A DNA stretch of 64,000 nt from Streptomyces brevispora (GCF_007829885.1 NZ_VIWW01000001.1:6200001-6264000), one strand, 5' to 3'; positions 43,101 to 52,227 are shown, numbered from the stretch's first letter. Notes: generated by a model from the sequence alone, not told the origin. Numbers and translations: made by a program.

Positions 43101-45117
43101 CCCGGACCAGGCCGTCGCGTTCCGCAAGGGTGCCACGCAGTGCCTCGTGCCGGGCCAGCAGCTCGGTGAGCGCCGCGTCCATCCGGTCGACGTCGAGCGG
43201 ACCGGAGATCCAGTACCCGAGGGGCACGGCGTACGTCGCCGCGCCGCGGTGCAGCTTGTCCAGGTACCAGAGGGCGGCCTGGCCACGGGACACGGGCCGC
43301 CACTCGTCGCGCTCGCCGGTCGGCGTAACGGCGCCCACGCCGGGTTCGTACCGTCGCGCCCGGTCCAACAGCGCGGTGAGACCGGCCACGGTCGGTGCCG
43401 AGCGCAGCTGGTCGAAGGTCAGCGCCGACCCGGTGGCCTGGGCTATGCGGCTGAGCAGCTGCAGTCCGCGCAAGGAGTCGCCGCCCGCTGCGAAGAAGTC
43501 CTCGTCGTCGCCCGGCAACCGGCCCAGCACCTCCGCGACGAGTTCCGCGACGGTCTGCTCAGCGGTGGACGGTGCGACCGGGCCGGGCCGGTCGGCGACG
43601 GCAGGCAGCGGCGGCAGCTGGGACGTGACGACCTTGCCGCTCAGCGGGGACCGCGGGATCCTGTCCATCCGTACGATGGTCTGCGGGACCATCACGGCGG
43701 GCAGCCGGCCGGTCAGCTCGACCCGGAGCGCGGCCTCCGCATCCGGCTGCGCGTCCGCCTCGACGTACGCGATCAGGCGCGCACCGGCGACCGGGTCGTC
43801 GGCCGTGACCACGACGGCGTCGCGTACGCCGGCGCAGGCGCGCACCGCGTGCTCCACCTGGCCGGGCTCGATCCGGAATCCACGGACCTTCACCTGACGG
43901 TCCGAGCGGCCGAGGAACTGCAGGTTCCCGTCGGTCAGTAGCGCGGCCCGGTCACCGGTCCGGTACATCCGCGTGCCGGGCGGCCCGAACGGGTCCGGGC
44001 GAAACCGGTCGGCGGTGGCCGCGGGCGCACCCAGATAGCCGCGGGCCAGCCCGAAGCCGGCGATCCACACGTTTCCCGGTTCACCGTCGGCCACCGGCGT
44101 CAGATCGTCGTCGTCGAGCAGGTGCACGGTCTCCCCGGGCAGCGGCCGGCCGATCGGCACGAGCCCGATGTCGGGCAGGTTCGCCGGGTCCGGCCGGTAC
44201 GTGGTGCAGCTGATCGTGGTCTCGGTGGGCCCGTAGTCGGCGACGAAGTCCACCGGCCGTGAGCCGACGACCGCCGTCCAGGCAACCAACTTGTCCATGC
44301 GGATCTTGTCGCCGCCGATGAAGACCATGCGCAAGGTCTCGGGCAGCGCCACCACCCCGGCCCGCAGGTCGTCCGTCCACTGGTGCCAGTACGCGCTCGG
44401 CAGGCTCACCGCGGTCACACCGCGCGCGGTGATCAGTTCGGTCAGCTCGACGCTCGTCGGCCGCGGCGCATCCGGTAGCACGACCGTCCCACCGGCGAGC
44501 CAGACCGGCAGCACCTCCTCCAGCGAGGCGTCGACGGCCATCGAGGTGAACTGGAGGAACCGGTCGGTCGACCGCAGGCCCAGCTCGGCCCCCATCGCGA
44601 CGGCGTGGCCGGCCAGTCCGGCGTGCGGGATCCCGACCGGCTTCGGCCGGCCGGTGGAGCCGGAAGTGAAGATGCAGTAGGCGAGGTTGTCCGGCCACAT
44701 CGCCGGAGCCGCGGCCTCGACCGGGTCCGCGCCCGCCAGGTCGGCCAGCTCCACGACCGAGAAGCCCGAACCGGTGGGCACCGGACCGGATCCGGAGTGC
44801 AGCAGCAGCTCCACCTCGGCGTCGGCCAGCATCGAGGCGGCCAGCTCCGCGGGGAGCGCGGCGTCGACCGGGACGTACACGCCGCCGGCCTTCCAGACGG
44901 CGAGCAGCGTCACCAGCCAGCTCGCCGACTGCTCGACGGCCAGCCCGACCCGAACCTCGGGGCGCACACCACGCGCGGCGAGCAGACCGGCCAGTCGCCC
45001 GGCCTGTTCGTCGAGTTGGGCGTAGCTCAGGACTCCCTCACGGGACACGATCGCGGGCGCGGTCGGCGTCCGCGCCGCCTGCGCCTCGATCAGCTGGTGT
45101 ACGCAAAGATTCGACAT
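40177..45117 (-). CDS. NRPS: A-PCP-C-A-PCP
   Basis: The 1646-aa protein begins straight with an A domain (FTSGSTGRPKPVG, DYGPTE, YRTGD, Lys in PLSGKV), then PCP1 (GGDSLRG near 544), C (HHSAFDAWS near 737), A2 (YTSGSTGRPKG near 1192, Lys in TPSGKVDR) and PCP2 (GGTSLSAL near 1584). The lack of a leading C domain suggests it starts the chain. Specificity residues by eye: A1 D-A-E-S-F-G-D-I-S-K, close to Lys pockets (D-A-E-S-I-G-S..., from memory), so a basic residue; A2 D-V-W-H-Q-S-A-E-V-K, close to Ser (D-V-W-H-L-S...). ATG 45117 was chosen over 45213 because homology begins there and GGAGG lies upstream. Confidence 0.94.
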   Translation of the reverse strand: MSNLCVHQLIEAQAARTPTAPAIVSREGVLSYAQLDEQAGRLAGLLAARGVRPEVRVGLAVEQSASWLVTLLAVWKAGGVYVPVDAALPAELAASMLADAEVELLLHSGSGPVPTGSGFSVVELADLAGADPVEAAAPAMWPDNLAYCIFTSGSTGRPKPVGIPHAGLAGHAVAMGAELGLRSTDRFLQFTSMAVDASLEEVLPVWLAGGTVVLPDAPRPTSVELTELITARGVTAVSLPSAYWHQWTDDLRAGVVALPETLRMVFIGGDKIRMDKLVAWTAVVGSRPVDFVADYGPTETTISCTTYRPDPANLPDIGLVPIGRPLPGETVHLLDDDDLTPVADGEPGNVWIAGFGLARGYLGAPAATADRFRPDPFGPPGTRMYRTGDRAALLTDGNLQFLGRSDRQVKVRGFRIEPGQVEHAVRACAGVRDAVVVTADDPVAGARLIAYVEADAQPDAEAALRVELTGRLPAVMVPQTIVRMDRIPRSPLSGKVVTSQLPPLPAVADRPGPVAPSTAEQTVAELVAEVLGRLPGDDEDFFAAGGDSLRGLQLLSRIAQATGSALTFDQLRSAPTVAGLTALLDRARRYEPGVGAVTPTGERDEWRPVSRGQAALWYLDKLHRGAATYAVPLGYWISGPLDVDRMDAALTELLARHEALRGTLAERDGLVRARLRPPSPVRTRVTAVADRASATRRAEADAARPFDLSTGPLLRSSCYRVDDENHLWLLDVHHSAFDAWSLGVFRREFAALYQGHRLPEPTLRYADYVAWQERWLASQEAAGQRRYWTDRLSGDAPVVEPGRPTGAPGQGGFSLPLRLGGLGPAQVEDVARACGSTPFGVLLAGFFATLHRMTGGADDIVVGVPMAGRGRAGTEELIGYLVNTVPLRMRFTPRMSFRELVERTDAALAEALSRQDLPFSEMTGGIAQGGGAAENPVFQTMFVLQSTPVDDGGTIDGLDITEQLIHSGTAKVALTCTLRLDTGGVTGEVEYATRRFDRPSADRWQDALVTLLESALADPAARLAELPLLPPAAATAQLTAINADHRDRSAAGTLLHDGFRTALALDPSAVAVRSGKNAVSYAELDARAEAIAATLAAAGIGPEALVGVCVERSVASVAAVLGVLRAGAGFVPLDAGYPAERLRWIAADSAMAALIASAVPAGLEDVPVIDPDAAAPEGGPAVGIHPRNTAFVYYTSGSTGRPKGVVIDHGCAASRVEWIARRYELGPGRQVVHKTPLIFDVAIWEIFATLGAGATILLAEASTETDVPYLAELLATPDTTLAHFVPSMLDMYLATVSATKYPGLDRVQTSGESVPTAMLRRFAAHFDIELDNAYGQTETSEVALWSGRDWPDGSGVPMGRAVNGYRLFVLDEALRPVAAGVVGELYVAGVDGLARGYLGRPALTAERFLPHPWPVTPGERLYRTGDLAVREDDGLLHYAGRSDGQAKVGGVRVEPGEIEEVLRGHPAVEQAAVRIREDEPGAKEIVAYLVGPDAVVPDVAEYAAGYLSRYLLPTVYVKLAALPLTPSGKVDRQTLPAPTAQDRGARAGVSETTSLIESQLAEVWRDLLNVEEIGRRQNFFEAGGTSLSALQMLHRVKTRFGVAVTVRQFFSAPTIAGVAEYLEKALVAELATLSDDAAAQRGGREG

Positions 45118-45500
45118 GAATAGCCTGCCTCCGTATCCGAATGGGCGTGAATCGCGCACGGGGAACGGGGACCTGCCACCGTGTCCAACTGTGTGAAATG
45201 CGCGGTCAGACAATGCCTCGAGCAGTACTTCAGCAGGCTAGACCTGGATTTCGCAGGTGGGGAATCGCTTCGTCCTCCAGCGGAGTCCGGTTGGGGCCGA
45301 TATGGAGAAGCCGTTTCTCAACCGATCATGGAACGTGCGGTTCGAACAGGGCGTGCTGGTGGAGTGATCTTCCGGCTGTTCGCGCATGATGACATGGCCT
45401 CTTGATGGTTCGCGGATACGAACCCAACCCAACTGTTCAGGAGGCCCGTTGCCACATGTATGGCAACGCGGCTGATCATCCGGAGCGGGTGGCAAGCCCT
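45118..45500. other. Intergenic region upstream of the NRPS gene
   Basis: About 380 bp with no gene I can support. It should hold the promoter for the minus-strand NRPS operon; no convincing -35/-10 pair or StrR-type operator is visible. Confidence 0.4.
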
Positions 45501-45504
45501 CCGT

Positions 45505-45640
45505 CGGGCACGTCGGACACGTCGGATGAGGAATGGGTGGTGGTGGGGCCTCTGTTGCCCACCCCGGCTCGGCTGGAGAAACGGGGGCGGGCGCCCCGAG
45601 GGCTGCTGCCACCGTAAGACGCTGGATCAATGCCACGAAG
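45505..45640 (+). pseudogene. IS5-type transposase N-terminal relic
   Basis: TSDEEWVVVGPLLPTPARLEK continues, after a frame change, as GGRPEGCCHRK. This is the start of an IS5-family transposase (D-E-E-W...PLLP...GGRP) with a frameshift, cut off after about 45 residues. It is a non-functional remnant at the edge of the biosynthetic cluster. Confidence 0.65.
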
Positions 45641-45654
45641 TCAGGGCCTGTGGA

Positions 45655-46011
45655 TCATTGACTCGCTGTCTTGATCTTTGACGGGACGGGGGTACAGGCC
45701 GCGGTCGAGTGCTCGTATAGGTGCTCCAGTGTGGTGAGTTGGCCGTCGGTGGGATCGATGGTGTGCTCCATCTTTATCAGTGGTTGGCGCATGTCGCGGA
45801 TATGACTGGTGATCGTCTCTGGGTAGACGCCGAAGAGGGTGGCGACGGCGATGCTTTCGTTGTCGCGGACAAGCTGCCGTTGCCCGGAGCGTGCACACAC
45901 GTCATCTGATTGCCGGGGCCGGGGCCGGGGCCGGGATCGTGCCCGGGACCGAGATCGATTCTCGGCTCGTCGTGCCCGGGACTGAGGCGCCACCTCGTCG
46001 GCCGTAGTCAC
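45655..46011 (-). pseudogene. Transposase-like C-terminal relic
   Basis: The 118-codon ORF contains LFGVYPETITSHIRDMRQPL and HTIDPTDGQLTTLEHLYEH, which resemble a conserved helix-turn-helix-rich end of a transposase family seen in Streptomyces. The first half is low-complexity Arg-rich. No catalytic part is present, so it is probably a fragment. The family is uncertain. Confidence 0.5.
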
Positions 46012-46620
46012 CGTGACCGGTCGGTCTTCGAGGCGTGCGCGGTGGTGAAGACGCCGGGGAACGTGGTGCGGACAAGGGCCGCGGCGGTGGGAGCGGTCGG
46101 ACTGCGTGCCTGGAGCAGACCGATGCCGAAGTCGGGTGAGTGCGGCCCGCCTTCACCTGAATACCGCATGGTGCTCATGGGTATCGCCCCAGCCGTGCCG
46201 TCTCCCGACCGAATCTTTTCGTATGCCTGATGCCATGCTGCGAGAATGATCTTGATGCATAACGAGGTCGGCGGAAGCGGGCAGTCGTTTGCTCTGGCTC
46301 GATCGCTTGTAACGTCTGGGGATACGGCACTTCTGCCCCTCTGCGACTCAGCGATCCCGCACCGCGGAAGCAATATCGACAGCCTGCGGGCGCGCGCCAC
46401 GAACCGCGGCTGAATTCCGTCGGTGCCAGGGCAAACCTCGTACGGACATGATCATCGTATCGAGTTAATGTCGACGACTTTCCTTGGTTCGGAGGGCGAG
46501 GCGGCCCATAGGGTTCCTCTGGATCCGGACGGATTCCTTTTCGTATACACCGATTCCGTGCTGTTGCCCGGTGACGTCCGCATATGCGCGTCACCGCCCC
46601 GACCAAGGAGTGTCTGCCCG
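46012..46620. other. Intergenic region upstream of the encapsulin gene
   Basis: About 600 bp without a supported gene; the open frames here lack a ribosome site or family motif. It should contain the promoter of the encapsulin/2-methylisoborneol operon. Confidence 0.4.
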
Positions 46621-48033
46621 ATGACAGTTGACTCAAGCTCGGACGCGCGGCTGGAACTGCCCCGGCAATCCAGCCTGGGGACGGCGGCTGCCCGCAACCT
46701 CGCCACCACGACCAAGTCGGCTCCGCAGATGCAGGAGATCACCTCCCGCTGGCTGCTGCGGATGCTCCCCTGGGTGGAAACCAAGGGCGGGGCGTACCGG
46801 GTGAACCGTCGCCTGAGCTACACGGTCGGCGACGGGAGGGTGGACTTCGTCCAGGACGGCGCCGACGTCCGGGTGATCCCCCAGGAGCTGGGTGAACTGG
46901 CCTTTCTGCGCGGCTTCGACGACATCGAGGTGCTGACCGCCCTCGCCGACCGGTGCGTCCAGCGCGAGTTCCGGATCGGTGAGGCGCTGGTCGAGCGAGG
47001 GGCACCCGCCGATCAGCTCCACCTGATCGCCCACGGCCGCATCGGTCGGACCTCCGTCGGCAACTACGGCGACGAGGTCCATCTGGACGTGCTCGCGGAC
47101 GGCGACCGCTTGGGAGAGCACGCCCTGCTGGACGAGGACGCCCGGTGGGAGCACACCGCCACCGCCGAGACCGCCGGCACGCTGCTCACCCTGTCGCGCG
47201 CCGACTTCGCGGCCGTGGCGTCCACGGCGCCGAGTCTCCGAGGACACCTCGAAGCGTTCGCATCGCGTTCCGACCGGCGTCAGAACCATCGCGGCGAGGC
47301 GGAGATCGCCATGTCGGCCGGCCACGTCGGCGAGCACGAGCTGCCCGGCGCGTTCGCCGACTACGAACTGAATCCGCGCGAGTACGAACTCTCGGTCGCC
47401 CAGACCATCCTGCGGATCCACACGAGGGTCGCCGACCTCTACAACGGTCCGATGAACCAGACCGAGGAACAGCTCAGGCTCACCATTGAGGCGCTGCGCG
47501 AGCGCCAGGAGCACGAGCTGATCAACAACCGGGAGTTCGGCCTGCTCCACAACGCCGACTTCAAGCAGCGCATCCAGACGCACTCCGGGCCGCCCACCCC
47601 GGACGACCTGGACGAACTGCTTTGTCGTCGCCGCGGTTCCAAGTTCTTCCTCGCGCACCCCCGGACGATCGCGGCGATCGGGCGCGAGTTCAACTCGCGC
47701 GGGCTCTATCCGGACCACGTGGACCTCGGCGGTCAGCAGGTGCCGGCCTGGCGCGGGGTCCCGATCCTCCCCTGCAACAAGATCCCCGTCACACCGGAGA
47801 AGACCAGCTCAATCCTCGTCATGCGTACCGGCGAGGAGAACCAGGGTGTCATCGGGCTGCACCAGACCGGCCTGCCGGACGAGTACGAACCGGGTCTTTC
47901 GGTCCGTTTCATGGGACTTGACGAGAAGGCGATCACGTCCTACCTCGTCACCACCTACTACTCCGCCGCCATCCTCGTGCCGGACGCGGTCGGCGTGCTG
48001 GAGAACGTGCAGATCGCCCGCTGGCCCAAGTAG
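46621..48033 (+). CDS. Family 2B encapsulin shell protein with cNMP-binding domain (EshA-like)
   Basis: The 470-aa protein combines an encapsulin shell fold (N-terminal RNLATTTKSAPQMQEITSRWLLRMLPWV; C-terminal LRMGF-like SVRFMGLDEKAITSYLVTTYYSAAILVPDAVGVLENV) with an inserted cyclic-nucleotide-binding-like domain at about residues 105-210 (FRIGEALVERGAPADQLHLIAHGRI). Family 2B encapsulins (EshA in Streptomyces) are found beside terpene synthase genes and enclose them. The 2-methylisoborneol synthase gene follows, the known arrangement. ATG 46621 has AAGGAG 10 nt upstream. Confidence 0.93.
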   Translation: MTVDSSSDARLELPRQSSLGTAAARNLATTTKSAPQMQEITSRWLLRMLPWVETKGGAYRVNRRLSYTVGDGRVDFVQDGADVRVIPQELGELAFLRGFDDIEVLTALADRCVQREFRIGEALVERGAPADQLHLIAHGRIGRTSVGNYGDEVHLDVLADGDRLGEHALLDEDARWEHTATAETAGTLLTLSRADFAAVASTAPSLRGHLEAFASRSDRRQNHRGEAEIAMSAGHVGEHELPGAFADYELNPREYELSVAQTILRIHTRVADLYNGPMNQTEEQLRLTIEALRERQEHELINNREFGLLHNADFKQRIQTHSGPPTPDDLDELLCRRRGSKFFLAHPRTIAAIGREFNSRGLYPDHVDLGGQQVPAWRGVPILPCNKIPVTPEKTSSILVMRTGEENQGVIGLHQTGLPDEYEPGLSVRFMGLDEKAITSYLVTTYYSAAILVPDAVGVLENVQIARWPK

Positions 48034-48137
48034 CGGGACCGGCCCGCTCGGCGTGGTGCGACGCCCCGGACCGCCAGGGGCGGCCTCGCGCGCCCGGAAG
48101 CCTTCGAACAGCCGCCCACCCCACCAAGGAGCCATGG

Positions 48138-49439
48138 ATGCCCGCGCCTGAGCTGCCACCTCCGCAGTCGAGCCTGCCCGAGGCCGCTTCCCACTTCGGG
48201 GCGCACATTCTCGACGCTGCCTCGGCCCGCGCCCGCGACATCAAGGCCGCCACCGGCGGCGCACCCCGCGTGCCCTCCCTGCCCGCCCCGCCTGCGATGT
48301 CCGCGCCCACCCTGCCCATCCCCGGCGCACCGGCAGTCAAGACGTCGGCAGCGAGCGCCGGCCTGGAACGGATCCTGCGCGGACCCGATGGCCTGGGCAC
48401 GGGGAGCCTGCGCATGATCCTGCGGGAGGAGACCCCGACGCCGGCTGCCGCCCCGGCGGAGGGAATCCCGATCCCTGGCCTCTACTACCACCCGATTCCC
48501 GAACCCGACCCGGTACGGGTCGAGGAGGTCAGCCGAAGGATCAAGTCCTGGGCATTGGACGAGGTCGCCCTGTATCCCGACGACTGGGAGGAGGAGTTCG
48601 ACGGCTTCTCCGTGGGCCGCTACATGGTCGGTTGCCATCCTGACGCGCCCACCGTCGATCACCTGATGCTCGCCACACGCCTGATGGTGGCGGAGAACGC
48701 GGTGGACGACTGCTACTGCGAGGACCACGGTGGGTCACCCATCGGCCTGGGCGAGCGGCTGCTGCTGGCGCACACCGCCCTTGACCCCCTGCATACGGCG
48801 GAGGAGTACCAGCCGGGATGGGCGAAGTCGCTCCACGCGGACGCGCCCCGGCGCGCCTACCGCTCCGCCATGGAGTACTTCGTACGAGCGGCGGGCCCCT
48901 CCCAGGCGGACCGGCTCCGGCACGACATGGCCCGGCTGCACCTGGGATACCTCGCCGAAGCGGCCTGGGCCCAGTCGGAGCACGTTCCGGAGGTGTGGGA
49001 GTACCTGGCGATGCGTCAGTTCAACAACTTCCGCCCCTGTCCCACCATTACCGACACCGTCGGCGGCTACGAACTCCCGGCGGACCTGCACGCCCAGGCA
49101 GCCATGCAGAAAGTCATCGCTCTGGCGGGGAACGCCACGACCATCGTGAACGACTTGTACTCGTACACCAAGGAACTCGACGCTCCGGGCCGGCACCTGA
49201 ACCTGCCCGTCGTGATTTCCGAGCGTGAGGGACTCACCGACCGGGATGCCTATCTGAAGTCGGTCGATATTCACAACGAGCTCATGCGCGACTTCGAGAC
49301 CGCGGCCGCAGACCTGGCCGTCGCCTGCCCCGTACTGAGCGTGCAGCGCTTCCTGCGGGGCGTGGCCGCTTGGGTGGACGGCAATCACCACTGGCACCAG
49401 TCCAACACCTATCGCTACAGCCTGCCCGACTTCTGGTAA
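48138..49439 (+). CDS. 2-methylisoborneol synthase (class I terpene cyclase)
   Basis: The 433-aa protein has a Pro/Ala-rich, likely disordered N-terminus (about residues 1-110) and a terpene cyclase domain with DDCYCED (near residue 190) and the NSE motif NDLYSYTKE (near 338), then RYSLPDFW at the end. It cyclises 2-methyl-GPP to 2-methylisoborneol, an earthy volatile. The disordered N-terminus, with repeated short LP/IPG segments, is where encapsulin-targeting signals are reported in such synthases. ATG 48138 follows AAGGAG. Confidence 0.94.
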   Translation: MPAPELPPPQSSLPEAASHFGAHILDAASARARDIKAATGGAPRVPSLPAPPAMSAPTLPIPGAPAVKTSAASAGLERILRGPDGLGTGSLRMILREETPTPAAAPAEGIPIPGLYYHPIPEPDPVRVEEVSRRIKSWALDEVALYPDDWEEEFDGFSVGRYMVGCHPDAPTVDHLMLATRLMVAENAVDDCYCEDHGGSPIGLGERLLLAHTALDPLHTAEEYQPGWAKSLHADAPRRAYRSAMEYFVRAAGPSQADRLRHDMARLHLGYLAEAAWAQSEHVPEVWEYLAMRQFNNFRPCPTITDTVGGYELPADLHAQAAMQKVIALAGNATTIVNDLYSYTKELDAPGRHLNLPVVISEREGLTDRDAYLKSVDIHNELMRDFETAAADLAVACPVLSVQRFLRGVAAWVDGNHHWHQSNTYRYSLPDFW

Positions 49440-49443
49440 GAGA

Positions 49444-50343
49444 ATGGACTCATCCGTGACCAACACCGAACTCACCACCGCCCCCACCTCTACCTCCGTG
49501 CGCATCCCCCGCCCGGCGACGCCCTACCAGGGGGATATCGCCCGCTACTGGGACGGGGAGGCCAGGCCGGTGAACCTGCGTCTCGGCGATGTCGACGGCC
49601 TCTACCACCACCACTACGGCATCGGTGAGGTCGACCACTCCGCACTCGGCGACACCGAGGACAGTGCGAGCGAGAAGAGGCTGATCTCCGAGCTCCACCG
49701 ACTGGAGTCGGCGCAGGCCGAGTTCCTCCTGGGGAACCTCGGTGACATCAAGCGTGACGACACCCTGGTGGACGCCGGCTGCGGCCGCGGCGGGTCGATG
49801 GTGATGGCGCACCAGCGCTTCGGATGCAAGGTCGAAGGTGTCACGCTGTCGGCCAAGCAGGCCGACTTCGCCAACGGGCGTGCCCATGAGCTCAGTTTGC
49901 AGGACCATGTCCGCGCCCGCGTCTGCAATATGCTCGCCATGCCGTTCGAGACCGGGTCGGTCGCGGCATCGTGGAACAACGAGTCGAGCATGTACGTCGA
50001 CCTCCACGACCTCTTCGCCGAACACTCCCGCATCCTTGAGGTCGGCGGTCGCTACGTGACCATCACCGGCTGCTGGAACCCGCGGTACGGCCAGCCTTCG
50101 AAGTGGGTCTCGCAGATCAACGCGCACTTCGAGTGCAACATCCACTCGCGCCGGGAATACCTCCGGGCCATGGCCGACAACCGCCTCGTGCCGCAGGCCG
50201 TCATCGACCTCACTCCCGACACCCTGCCCTACTGGGAGTTGCGGGCTACGTCCTCGCTGGTCACGGGAATCGAGGACGCGTTCATCAACTCCTACAGGGA
50301 CGGGTCCTTCCAGTACCTCCTCATCGCGGCCGACCGCGTCTGA
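49444..50343 (+). CDS. Geranyl diphosphate 2-C-methyltransferase
   Basis: The 299-aa SAM-dependent methyltransferase has VDAGCGRGGSMVMAH (SAM motif I), VEGVTLSAKQADFA and the ARYWDGEARPVNLRLGDVDGLYHHHYGIG start typical of GPP methyltransferases. It makes the 2-methyl-GPP used by the preceding cyclase. The gap between the two genes is 4 bp. Confidence 0.95.
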   Translation: MDSSVTNTELTTAPTSTSVRIPRPATPYQGDIARYWDGEARPVNLRLGDVDGLYHHHYGIGEVDHSALGDTEDSASEKRLISELHRLESAQAEFLLGNLGDIKRDDTLVDAGCGRGGSMVMAHQRFGCKVEGVTLSAKQADFANGRAHELSLQDHVRARVCNMLAMPFETGSVAASWNNESSMYVDLHDLFAEHSRILEVGGRYVTITGCWNPRYGQPSKWVSQINAHFECNIHSRREYLRAMADNRLVPQAVIDLTPDTLPYWELRATSSLVTGIEDAFINSYRDGSFQYLLIAADRV

Positions 50344-50497
50344 CCGGAGCGCGGCCGGGCGATTCCGTATCACCGTCACAGGTGGGCGGGATCGCCCAGG
50401 GCGCTTCACCGGACCATCCGAACTGGCCGTCCACAAGGCCGGGGAATAGCTTGGCCCCCGACGCGGCCGAGGTACCTCCGATGGGTGGGATGGGCCT

Positions 50498-51444
50498 ATG
50501 CGCAGCAGAGCCGTACTCCCCAGCGACGCCCGGAATCCGCCGGGTCCGGGCTACAAGTGGATCGCCCTGTCGAACACCACGCTGGGTGTGCTGATCGCGA
50601 CGATCAACCTCTCGATCATCCTCATCGCTCTGCCGGACATCTTCCGCGGCATCGGAGTGGACCCCCTGCAGCCGGGCAACACGAGTCTGCTGCTCTGGCT
50701 GATCATGAGCTACATGGTCGTCACCGCGGTCCTGGTGGTGAGCTCCGGCCGGCTGGGCGACATGTACGGCCGGGTCAGGATGTACAACCTGGGGTTCGCG
50801 GTCTTCACGGTGTTCTCCGTACTGCTCTCGGTGACCTGGATGCACGGCACGGCCGGCGCCCTGTGGCTGATCGGGATGCGGGTACTCCAGGGAGTCGGTG
50901 GAGCGATGCTGATGGCGAACTCGAACGCCATCCTCACCGACGCCTTCCCGCCCCGGCAGCGCGGTCTCGCTCTGGGGCTCAATCAGGTCGCAGCCGTCGC
51001 GGGGTCGTTCATGGGACTGGTGCTGGGTGGGCTGCTCGGCCCCTTCGACTGGCATCTGGTGTTCCTGGTCTCCGTGCCGATCGGCCTGTTCGGAACCGTC
51101 TGGGCCTATCTGAAGCTGCACGACACCGGAGTCCGCACCCCGGCCCGGCTCGACCGGTGGGGGAACCTGACCTTCGCGGTCGGCCTGATCGCCGTACTGT
51201 CCGGCATCACCTACGGCCGGTGCGCAATCTGCTTGGCCCGGAATCACTGGCGCGTCTGCCCATCAGCCACGCCGACTACCTCACCGGACGGGCGTTCTTC
51301 CCGAAGCTGATCTCCGAACCGTTCGAGCAGGGCCTCTCCGTCGCCTTCGACTTCGCCATCGCGGCGTGCCTGGTGGCCGCAGTCGTCTCGCTGCTCCGCG
51401 GCGGCCGCTACGTCCACGGCGAGACGGCGACGACGAAGGCATGA
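50498..51444 (+). pseudogene. MFS (DHA2-type) exporter with internal deletion and frameshift
   Basis: The frame from ATG 50498 encodes the first six or seven helices of a 14-helix drug exporter (SGRLGDMYGRVRMYNLGF, GMRVLQGVGGAMLMANSN) up to about 51220. The last 65 residues of such a transporter (NLLGPESLARLPISHADYLTGRAFFPKLIS...LLRGGRYVHGE) follow directly in another frame. The middle, about 200 residues, is missing. This is a broken gene downstream of the 2-methylisoborneol operon. Confidence 0.85.
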
Positions 51445-51489
51445 CACCCGCGGTCCACCGCCCGCCGGGGACCGGGCGGGGCCGACGCG

Positions 51490-52185
51490 ATGCGGCGCTA
51501 CCACGACCTGACGCGCCTGGACCCCGGCGCCCATGGGCCCGGCGTGCTCACCACGAACTACGGGCAGGCGCGGGCGGCTCTCCAGGAGGTGGCAGGCCGG
51601 ACGAAGGAGCCCGCGCCGCGCACCCTGCTGGACCGACTGACCCGCAATCTCGACATTGCTCTGGCCGACATGAGGATCGGACTGGCACCGGCCGGCAGCG
51701 CCGAACTGGACGCCGCACGCCGGGAGTACCGGGCACTCGTGCACCGCGACCGGTTCAACGGCATCTGCCTGCCCAACATGCTGGCATGGGGGCGCTGGAA
51801 CGGTCCGGACGGCCAGTCACCCTACGACGACGCCCGGATCCGCCAGGATGTGGTCGACACCTACGCGAGCCCCGCGCTCGGGTTCGGTGATCCGGGGTTC
51901 CTGGTGCTCGAACGGGCCGGTGACCCGGTGCCGTTCGACGTGGAGGCCCAGGACGTCGACTTCGCCGGCCACACCGTCCACTGGACGGCCACCGCGCCCG
52001 ACGGCGTCGTCCTGGAGCCGTCGAGCGGCACGCTGAAGGTGCGCGGCACCCGGGGCGCCACCGCGCGGGTCGCCGGACGGGCCACCGCGGACGCGGCGGC
52101 CGGGTCGCACCCGGTCACACTGGAGTTCCGGCTGGCCGACGGGACGCGGCTGGTCCCCTCCCGGGTGGAGACCGACATCCGCTGA
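51490..52185 (+). CDS. Hypothetical protein, possibly a 3' fragment
   Basis: The 231-codon ORF has no family I recognise with confidence. The first part is helical (LLDRLTRNLDIALADMRIGLAP), and the last 80 residues look like an Ig-like beta domain (VHWTATAPDGVVLEPSSGTLKV) often found at the end of secreted hydrolases. ATG 51490 has no ribosome site, and the preceding gene is truncated, so this may be the tail of a longer enzyme gene cut by the same rearrangement. Confidence 0.5.
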   Translation: MRRYHDLTRLDPGAHGPGVLTTNYGQARAALQEVAGRTKEPAPRTLLDRLTRNLDIALADMRIGLAPAGSAELDAARREYRALVHRDRFNGICLPNMLAWGRWNGPDGQSPYDDARIRQDVVDTYASPALGFGDPGFLVLERAGDPVPFDVEAQDVDFAGHTVHWTATAPDGVVLEPSSGTLKVRGTRGATARVAGRATADAAAGSHPVTLEFRLADGTRLVPSRVETDIR

Positions 52186-52192
52186 CCAGCAC

Positions 52193-52227
52193 GGCCCGCC
52201 CCGGCATCCGGACGCCGGGGGCGGGCC
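52193..52227. terminator. GC-rich hairpin between convergent genes
   Basis: Arms 52193-52205 and 52214-52227 pair with one bulged base around an 8-nt loop. It lies directly after the stop at 52185 and before the convergent gene end at 52265, so it can serve both. Confidence 0.65.

Noticed and set aside
41269..43941. 890-aa plus-strand ORF across the A-PCP-C-A-PCP gene
   Set aside because: Antisense shadow of NRPS domains.
45331..45355. GTTCGAAC-like sequence as a StrR operator upstream of the NRPS operon
   Set aside because: Only a single short palindrome with no second half-site at a sensible distance.
46008..46400. 130-aa minus-strand ORF between the IS relics and the encapsulin gene
   Set aside because: No ribosome site, no family motif and no neighbour support.
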